In this document: piece by piece, positions 6,161-11,012 of the stretch
Layout: every line of letters starts with the position of its first letter
Position numbering within the stretch: the stretch's first letter is position 1
Assembly: GCA_947380915.1 (NCBI GenBank)
Contig: CANCSY010000086.1
Span: 1-11,012, forward strand
Direction of reading: 5' to 3'
DNA from: Beijerinckiaceae bacterium
Lineage (GTDB): Bacteria; Pseudomonadota; Alphaproteobacteria; Rhizobiales; Beijerinckiaceae
DNA length: 11,012 bases
Notes under the pieces: generated by a model
Told to the model about the DNA's origin: nothing
The model's input: only the letters and a program-made list of their open reading frames with translations
The model's database searches: none
Position numbers and translations under genes: made by a program

Positions 6161-6373
6161 TCAGCGACCTCCCTCCGCCGCCGCCTTGCGCCGCCCGTGG
6201 GAGGAGTGCCCGCCCTTTCGGCCTGCTTCAGACGCCAGCTGGTGGTTTTGAGAGAAACTGCGTTTCTCGTTGGGAACGCTGCGGCCGCCCTTGCGGGCGA
6301 TTTCGCGCTGCTTGTCCCGGTCCATGGACGCGAAGCCGCGCGTGGACGTCGAGGCCTTGCCTGCCTGCTGCAT
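6161..6373 (-). CDS. KGG-repeat stress-induced protein, two repeats
   Basis: This 70-residue hydrophilic protein is a shorter paralogue of the plus-strand KGG protein at 5554-5841. It shares STRGFASMD, DKQREIARKGG, SVPNEKRSFSQN and GRKGGHSSHG. RKGG occurs near residues 27-30 and 52-55, again 25 residues apart, so it is effectively the three-repeat version with one repeat fewer. The ATG at 6373 follows AGGAG by about 8 bases. A near-consensus EcfG promoter lies upstream at 6403-6427 and a strong terminator lies just downstream, so it is a single-gene transcript, probably stress induced. The biochemical role of the family is unresolved. Confidence 0.92.
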   Translation of the reverse strand: MQQAGKASTSTRGFASMDRDKQREIARKGGRSVPNEKRSFSQNHQLASEAGRKGGHSSHGRRKAAAEGGR

Positions 6374-6402
6374 ACCCGTCTCCTGCTTACCCCCTGCGAG
6401 AT

Positions 6403-6427
6403 AACAGCCTGCCTTTTGAACGGTTCC
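6403..6427 (-). promoter_or_regulatory. Probable EcfG-dependent promoter for the second KGG gene
   Basis: On the minus strand GGAAC (6427-6423), 16 bases, then TGTT (6406-6403) matches the consensus with one mismatch in the -10 element. It is 30 bases before the ATG at 6373 and correctly oriented. The paralogous gene has a perfect copy of the same promoter, which raises confidence. Confidence 0.68.
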
Positions 6428-6537
6428 GTTGGGGCGCCTGGCGAGCGCAGAGCTTCATTTTGGGGCTTCCAAGGCCGCGATCCTGCGTTATTCTTGAAGG
6501 ATCACGACAATCCGGAACGCCGGACGGGAGGTGGCGG

Positions 6538-6882
6538 ATGCCTGAAGGAAGAAAGTGGAAATTATCAGTTGCGGCGCTCAGCTTCGCGCTGGGCGGTCTG
6601 GCCGCGCCCCTGCCAGCCCTCGCCGACGCCATCGACGGCGCCTGGTGCAGCCCAGATGGCAAGCATCTGAAAATCGCGGGGCGCAAGATCACCACCCCCG
6701 GCGGCGTCCTGCTGGATGGCGACTATGGACGCCACTCGTTTTCCTATGTGGCGCCTGCCTCCGAACCCGGCGGCGGCGACACGATCTACATGCAGTTGAT
6801 GAACGAGACCACGGCGATGGTGCGGCAGGGAACCCCCGTCGCCCAGCCCGTCACGTGGAAGCGTTGCGAGACTGTGAGCTGA
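6538..6882 (+). CDS. Small exported protein of unknown function
   Basis: This is a 114-residue protein with an N-terminal signal peptide: a basic start (MPEGRKWK), a hydrophobic core (residues about 9-25) and a likely cleavage after ALA at residue 29. The mature part is about 85 residues, predicted periplasmic, with two cysteines (37 in DGAWCSPDGK and 110 near the end) that could form a disulfide. It contains ITTPGG and GDYGRHSFSYVAPA. I believe similar conserved hypothetical proteins occur in rhizobia, but I cannot assign a function. The ATG at 6538 follows GGGAGG by about 7 bases. An in-frame ATG at 6460 lacks a ribosome site and would bury the signal peptide. The last 32 bases overlap the 3' end of cysG on the opposite strand. 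No convincing promoter is visible. Confidence 0.82.
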   Translation: MPEGRKWKLSVAALSFALGGLAAPLPALADAIDGAWCSPDGKHLKIAGRKITTPGGVLLDGDYGRHSFSYVAPASEPGGGDTIYMQLMNETTAMVRQGTPVAQPVTWKRCETVS

Positions 6883-8296
6883 CCCCGCCCAAAGCCCGGC
6901 CGATCAGCACCAGACAGGGACCGACCAGGCCTGAGCTGGCGGCTGTGGCCGGCAGGTCCGCGAGGGTCGCCGCGATGCGCCGCTCGCTGTCCCATGAGGC
7001 GCGCTCGACAATGACGGCTGGCGTATCTGGCGCCAGCCCCTCGGCCAGCAGGCGCGCCACCAGGGGGGGCAGCGTCTTGAGGCCCATGTAGACGGCGGTG
7101 GTGGCGCCCTCATCCGCCAGAGCGCGCCAGTCCAGATCCTCCGGCAGCTTGCCGTCACGGGCATGTGCGGTGATGAATTGCAGGCGTCGCGCCACCGCCC
7201 GCTCGGTGAGCGAGACCTGCAACGAGGCGGCTGCGGCGGAAGCGGCGGTGACGCCGGGAATGACCTCCACATCGACGCCAGCGGCCTTCAGCGCGGCGAT
7301 CTCCTCGCCCGCGCGGCCGAAGATCATGGGATCGCCGCCCTTGAGGCGCACCACGCGCTTGCCCTCGCGGGCGAGGCTCACCAGCATGGCGGTGATGTCC
7401 TCCTGGGTGCAGGAGGGCTTGTAGCCGCGCTTGCCCACATTCAGCCGCTGGGCCTCGCGCCGGGCCAGATCCACCGAGCCCGGCAGCACCAGATCGTCAT
7501 AGAGCACCACATCGGCCGATTGCAGGGCGCGCACGGCCTTGAGGGTGAGGAGTTCCGGATCGCCCGGTCCCGCCCCCACCAGCACCACGGAGCCACGCCG
7601 GGCCTGCGGCGCCCCCGCCTGCGCCGCCTCGGCGAGCAGGGCCTCGAGGTCGGCCTCGTCTGGCGCCCTTTCGGGATGGGTGAAGGCGCGGCGGGCGAAA
7701 AGCTCCCAGACCCGCCTGCGGGCGCGAAAATCGAGGTTGAGCGCCGTGACGCGGGGGCGCCAGTCCTTGGCCGCCTGCGCCCATTTGCGGAAGCCCTCGG
7801 GCAATAGCGTTTCGATGCGCGCGCGCAGCATCTGCCCGAAGACGGGCGCGCCCCCATCGGTCGATATCGCCACCACAAGGGGAGACCGCTCGACGATGGA
7901 GCCGAACTGGAAATCACACCAGCCGGGCTGGTCGATGACATTGACCGGCACGCCCACGGCCCGCGCCATGGCGTGAAAGGCGGCGGCCTCCTGATCATCG
8001 CCAGCATCCGCGATGAAGGCGGCGGCGCCCGCCAGATCAGCGGGGGTGACGGCGCGGGGCTTGATCTCGATCTGCGTCCGGCTGGCCGCCAGCGCCGCAA
8101 GGGCCTCGCAGGGTTCCAGCGCGAAGACCTCCACCAGCGCGCCCGCGCTGGCGAAAAGCTCCACCTTCCAGGCCGCCGCCTCCGAGCCGCCGGAGATGAC
8201 CACGCGCCGACCCTCCAGTTTCAGGAAGACCGGAAGCGTGGCGAGGCGGCCCATGCGGGCCGGCTCTTCGCTGGGGGGACGTCGATCGCGGGCCAT
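6851..8296 (-). CDS. cysG: Siroheme synthase CysG (uroporphyrinogen-III methyltransferase / precorrin-2 dehydrogenase / ferrochelatase)
   Basis: This 481-residue multifunctional enzyme makes siroheme, the cofactor of sulfite and nitrite reductases. The N-terminal dehydrogenase/ferrochelatase half (about residues 15-215) has the dinucleotide-binding GGSEAAAWK, where E. coli CysG has GGGDVAERK, and the segment FGSIVERSPLVVAISTDGGA. The C-terminal methyltransferase half (about 235-470) has the SAM-binding VGAGPGDPELLTLKA (240-254), LYDDLV, VGKRGYKPSCTQEDI, and VVRLKGGDPMIFGRAGEE (315-332). Both halves look intact. The ATG at 8296 has only a distant AGGA; an ATG at 8254 would remove a 14-residue leader and remains possible. 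It lies 51 bases downstream of the glycosyltransferase gene on the same strand. No sulfite reductase genes are adjacent in the window, unlike many rhizobial cys clusters. Confidence 0.96.
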   Translation of the reverse strand: MARDRRPPSEEPARMGRLATLPVFLKLEGRRVVISGGSEAAAWKVELFASAGALVEVFALEPCEALAALAASRTQIEIKPRAVTPADLAGAAAFIADAGDDQEAAAFHAMARAVGVPVNVIDQPGWCDFQFGSIVERSPLVVAISTDGGAPVFGQMLRARIETLLPEGFRKWAQAAKDWRPRVTALNLDFRARRRVWELFARRAFTHPERAPDEADLEALLAEAAQAGAPQARRGSVVLVGAGPGDPELLTLKAVRALQSADVVLYDDLVLPGSVDLARREAQRLNVGKRGYKPSCTQEDITAMLVSLAREGKRVVRLKGGDPMIFGRAGEEIAALKAAGVDVEVIPGVTAASAAAASLQVSLTERAVARRLQFITAHARDGKLPEDLDWRALADEGATTAVYMGLKTLPPLVARLLAEGLAPDTPAVIVERASWDSERRIAATLADLPATAASSGLVGPCLVLIGRALGGVSSQSRNAST

Positions 8297-8347
8297 GGTT
8301 CAATATCCTGCAGGAGCGTCGTCAGGCGAAGAAGAAAATCAAACGCC

Positions 8348-9883
8348 TCAAGGCGCGGGGCAGGCCGCCCCGGGGGGCGGCACAAGGCCCAGCTCGACGA
8401 TCATCGATGTGCGGCCGATGGGGGGCATGGTGCGCAAGGGCACGGTCTGGCGTGCGGCGCATAAGCCGGGGAAATCCGCCAGGCCAGCGCGGGCGTCTTG
8501 CGTATAGACCGCCACGGCGCCGCTGGCCTCGCAGGCTGCGGGCATGGGCTTGCCAAGCCCGCCTTCAACGATCAGCGGATAGTCCGGCAGCCACAGGATT
8601 CCGGAGGGGCCGATCTTGCGCTCGGCGATGATGATGCAGCGCAGGGGCTGATCGCTGTATCCGCGCCAATAGGCGAGGGTGTCGCGCGCCAGCCGACGGG
8701 TGTCGATGGAATAGGCGGTCAAGGGCTTGCCGATGGTGCTGGCCACCGTGAGATAGACGGCGAGGCAGCCAAAGATCACGGCGGATGCGATCATCATCAG
8801 CCGACCCGTCGCCCCAACGCTCTGGCCCTGACCATATTCACCGGCGGGAAACAGGATCGCCAGGCCCATGGCGGCGGTCGCCGAAAGCGGCAGGACCCAG
8901 AGGGGCTTGATGACCTGAAAAGTGGCGAGCGCGCCCGCGATCAAGATGGCCAGCGGCGCAAGACACAGGCAGGCGCCGATCAGGCGGTGATAGGGGGCGA
9001 GGGTCAGGCCATCCCCCTCGCGCCGCCGCGACGTGGCGAAGAGCAGCACGGCGGGCACGATGAACAATGTGAAACAGGCGACGAGCAGATTGACCGCGCT
9101 GGTGTTGAGCAAGGCCAGATCGTTGATCTTCTGGGTTCCAAGCGCGCGCGACACGCTCGACCAGCCATGGCTGCGCAGCCACAACAGATGCGGCAGGAGA
9201 ATGAGGATGAAGATCAGGCCCGAGACATAGCTGGCGGGATGATGGAAGGCGGCGCGAAAGCGCGGCACGAGGGCGCCGATGATGAGCAAGGTCGCCAGCG
9301 CGAAGAGGATCTCGTATTTCGTGAGCATCCCCACGCCCGCCACCACGCCAAGAATGATGGCGTCGACCCAGCGGCGCTCCTCGAGATAGAGAAGCCCGAA
9401 ATAGATGGTGGCGGCCCAGAAGGGCGCCAGGGTCAGGTTATGGTTGATCTGGATGGCGTAGATGGTCGAGGCGGGGCTCGCCGCAAACACAAGCACCGCG
9501 AAAGCGGCGGTTTCGCGGGAGGCGAAAAGGCGCACGGTCTTCCAGATGAACAGGGCGGCCACCGCCACGCAGGCCTGCGCCAGCAGCATCAGGGCGAAAA
9601 TGGCGGGCAGGCCTGTGCGAAGGGCCAGATCCATCATCCAGCTGGTGACGGGCGGATGCTTGGAATAGGCCAAAGCCCATTCGCGCCCCCAATAGGCGGC
9701 CTCCAGCGTATCGGTGTGGAGGTTGCCGAACAGCAGGGCCGGCCCGACCGACCAAAGGGCGATCTGGAAGAGCATGGCGACCAGCAGGGGGTGGGCGCCG
9801 AAGAAACGCTCGCGCCCGGCGCTCGGTGAATGGGTGAGGAAGTCCTGGCTCACGGCCGCCATCCCGCTGAATTGGCGGCACAT
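8348..9883 (-). CDS. GT39/ArnT-like polytopic membrane glycosyltransferase
   Basis: This 511-residue integral membrane protein is of the dolichyl-phosphate-mannose mannosyltransferase type (PMT_2/GT39 clan). Such enzymes transfer a sugar from a polyprenyl-phosphate carrier to lipid or protein on the periplasmic side. After the first helix (about residues 33-53) comes the characteristic first loop HTDTLEAAYWGREWALAYSK followed by HPPVTSW, with the acidic pair D58/E61 expected at the active site. About ten further hydrophobic segments follow, then a soluble C-terminal domain of about 110 residues. Sugar donor and acceptor cannot be inferred; lipid A or other glycolipid modification is one possibility. 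The start is uncertain: ATG at 9883 or at 9862 (seven residues shorter); neither has a strong ribosome site. cysG follows in the same direction after 51 bases, but a shared function is not evident. Confidence 0.88.
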   Translation of the reverse strand: MCRQFSGMAAVSQDFLTHSPSAGRERFFGAHPLLVAMLFQIALWSVGPALLFGNLHTDTLEAAYWGREWALAYSKHPPVTSWMMDLALRTGLPAIFALMLLAQACVAVAALFIWKTVRLFASRETAAFAVLVFAASPASTIYAIQINHNLTLAPFWAATIYFGLLYLEERRWVDAIILGVVAGVGMLTKYEILFALATLLIIGALVPRFRAAFHHPASYVSGLIFILILLPHLLWLRSHGWSSVSRALGTQKINDLALLNTSAVNLLVACFTLFIVPAVLLFATSRRREGDGLTLAPYHRLIGACLCLAPLAILIAGALATFQVIKPLWVLPLSATAAMGLAILFPAGEYGQGQSVGATGRLMMIASAVIFGCLAVYLTVASTIGKPLTAYSIDTRRLARDTLAYWRGYSDQPLRCIIIAERKIGPSGILWLPDYPLIVEGGLGKPMPAACEASGAVAVYTQDARAGLADFPGLCAARQTVPLRTMPPIGRTSMIVELGLVPPPGAACPAP

Positions 9884-10278
9884 CGAGCCGTGGTTTCATG
9901 GTCGCAGGCGCGCGCGCAGGCGACTGGCGCGAGATTGCGATGGAAAACGACAGGCCTGCGACGTTGCAACATCCACCACCACCCCGGGGACCGCCCCGCG
10001 GTCATCCTCGCGCAGTCCATAACGCGCAGGCCGAGCCGCCGCAACATGGATTGGCGCGCCGCCCGAAGCCGCGAGCGCCTGAAATGGCACTGCACAAGTT
10101 GGGCCTTCTAAGCACTTCGTCTAATGGAAATTGGCTGATCACGAACAGGTCAAGCTTGCGCAGCCTAAAAAAACCTCCCAAGGTCGTGACCACGCTTGAC
10201 TCCGCCGCATTCACATAGATGGATTAGTCCATGGCGTAGCCTGAAGCTCCGCCGCCACAAAATATCGGGGAGTTGACA
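9884..10278. other. Non-coding divergent intergenic region
   Basis: This 395-base gap between divergently read genes contains no credible coding frame; the short frames have unnatural composition and no ribosome sites. Small inverted repeats are visible. GACCGC/GCGGTC (9989-9994 and 9998-10003) is a tight hairpin. GTCAAGCTTG/CACGCTTGAC (10149-10158 and 10191-10200) pairs at 9 of 10 positions. ATGGA/TCCAT (10219-10223 and 10228-10232) lies close to the binding-protein gene. Any could be a regulatory site but none is recognisable. From about 10100 onward the sequence is less GC-rich than around it, as expected for a promoter region. Confidence 0.55.
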
Positions 10279-11012
10279 GTGAACCGCACCCTTTTCGCCT
10301 GCGCCATTCTGGCGAGCACGGCCCTGACCAGCGCGGCCTATGCCGCAGACACCATCAAGATCGGCCTGAGCGGCCCCTTCACCGGCGGCTCGTCCTCCAT
10401 GGGCGTGAGCATGCGCGACGGCGTAAAGCTGGCCGTCGCCGAAATCAACAAGGCGGGCGGCGTGCTGGGCAAGCAGCTCCAGCTCGTCGAGCGCGATGAC
10501 GAAGCCAAGAACGAAGTGGGCGTGCAGATCGCCCAGGAGCTCATCAACAAGGAGCAGGTGGTCGCCACCCTCGGCTTCATCAACACCGGCGTCGGCCAGG
10601 CGGCCCAGCGCTTCTATCAGGAAGCGGAAATTCCGGTGCTGAACAACGTCGCCACCGGCTCGATCCTGACCAAGCAGTGGCCCGACGCGAAGGTCAACTA
10701 TGTCTTCCGCAACGCGGCCAATGACACGATCCAGAGCTCCATGATCGCCGAGGAGGCGGTGAAGCGTCAGGGCCACAAGAAGCCCGCTATTCTCGCCGAC
10801 TCCACCAACTACGGCCAGCTCGGCCAGAAGGACCTCACCGAGGCCCTCGCCAAGATGGACCTGAAGCCGGTCGCCACCGAGAAGTTCAACATCGGCGACA
10901 CCGACATGACCGCCCAGGTGCTGAAGGCCAAGGAAGCCGGCGCCGACGTGATCCTGACCTACGCCATCGGGCCGGAACTGGCGCAGATCGCCAACGCCAT
11001 GGCGAAACTGGG
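10279..11012 (+). CDS. Periplasmic binding protein of a branched-chain amino acid-type ABC transporter, 3'-truncated by the window
   Basis: The first 244 residues of a secreted solute-binding protein are visible, and the frame is open at the window end. The signal peptide NRTLFACAILASTALTSAAYA is followed by a likely cleavage before ADTIKIG. The mature start IKIGLSGPFTGGSSSMGVSM, the RDGVKLAVAEINKAGGVLGK segment, the DDEAKNEVGVQIAQELI block and VVATLGFINTGVGQAAQRF are typical of LivJ/LivK-type (Peripla_BP_6) receptors. These feed high-affinity ABC importers of branched-chain amino acids or of amides, urea or aromatic acids, so the ligand cannot be stated. The GTG at 10279 follows GGGGAG by 6 bases, a good site. 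A TTG two codons upstream is too close to that site. Permease and ATPase genes would be expected downstream, outside the window. Confidence 0.92.
   Translation, partial: MNRTLFACAILASTALTSAAYAADTIKIGLSGPFTGGSSSMGVSMRDGVKLAVAEINKAGGVLGKQLQLVERDDEAKNEVGVQIAQELINKEQVVATLGFINTGVGQAAQRFYQEAEIPVLNNVATGSILTKQWPDAKVNYVFRNAANDTIQSSMIAEEAVKRQGHKKPAILADSTNYGQLGQKDLTEALAKMDLKPVATEKFNIGDTDMTAQVLKAKEAGADVILTYAIGPELAQIANAMAKL

Noticed and set aside
6514..6518. GGAAC just upstream of the exported protein gene at 6538
   Set aside because: There is no CGTT at 16-17 bases and too little room before the start codon for a promoter.
7532..7556. Minus-strand GGAAC-N16-CGTG match inside cysG
   Set aside because: It is intragenic, has a mismatch, and is far from any start codon; probably chance in GC-rich coding DNA.
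8498..9829. 443-residue plus-strand frame opposite the glycosyltransferase
   Set aside because: It is very rich in Gly, Gln, Asp and Arg with no domain, and the opposite frame is a clear membrane protein.
10196..10227. TTGACT followed by TAGATG or GATTAG as a housekeeping promoter for the binding-protein gene
   Set aside because: The spacings (14 or about 20 bases) do not fit a normal sigma-70-type promoter.
10165..10776. 203-residue minus-strand frame overlapping the binding-protein gene
   Set aside because: It is antisense to an unmistakable LivJ/LivK-type protein and lacks any recognisable motif.

Overview
The window is a GC-rich, gene-dense chromosomal segment that looks alphaproteobacterial, most likely Hyphomicrobiales (Rhizobiales). 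The support is a complete PhyR-NepR-EcfG general stress response locus, a mechanism confined to Alphaproteobacteria, together with rhizobial-type siroheme synthase, KGG-repeat stress proteins and a branched-chain-amino-acid-type ABC binding protein. I cannot name the genus. No phage, insertion sequence, CRISPR array, tRNA or rRNA is visible.

Layout. Positions 1-1673 (+) hold a 5'-truncated unknown gene overlapping, by 4 bases, a membrane protein of the DUF1624/heparan-alpha-glucosaminide N-acetyltransferase family. Positions 1674-3963 (-) hold a tight operon read nepR (anti-sigma factor), ecfG (ECF sigma factor) and fumC (class II fumarase). phyR (anti-anti-sigma response regulator, 4151-4969, +) diverges from it. 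Positions 5110-6373 hold three small stress-type genes: a glycine-zipper lipoprotein (-), a three-repeat KGG protein (+) and a two-repeat KGG protein (-). A pair of inverted GC-rich intergenic repeats and a strong hairpin terminator lie between the two KGG genes. Positions 6538-6882 (+) encode a small exported protein of unknown function whose 3' end overlaps cysG (6851-8296, -). A GT39-type membrane glycosyltransferase (8348-9883, -) lies upstream of cysG. After a 395-base non-coding stretch, a periplasmic binding protein gene (10279 to the window end, +) begins and runs off the edge.

How the parts work together. The known EcfG promoter consensus is GGAAC, 16-17 bases, CGTT. By eye I find three perfect copies with 16-base spacers, each intergenic, correctly oriented and just upstream of a gene: nepR-ecfG(-fumC), the glycine-zipper lipoprotein and the first KGG gene. 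Copies with one mismatch lie upstream of phyR and of the second KGG gene. The central 4.7 kb therefore reads as a self-regulated general stress module: regulators plus a local set of probable target genes, with fumC apparently drawn in by operon linkage. This is a recognisable regulatory system in an informative arrangement. I see no clearly novel multi-gene system.
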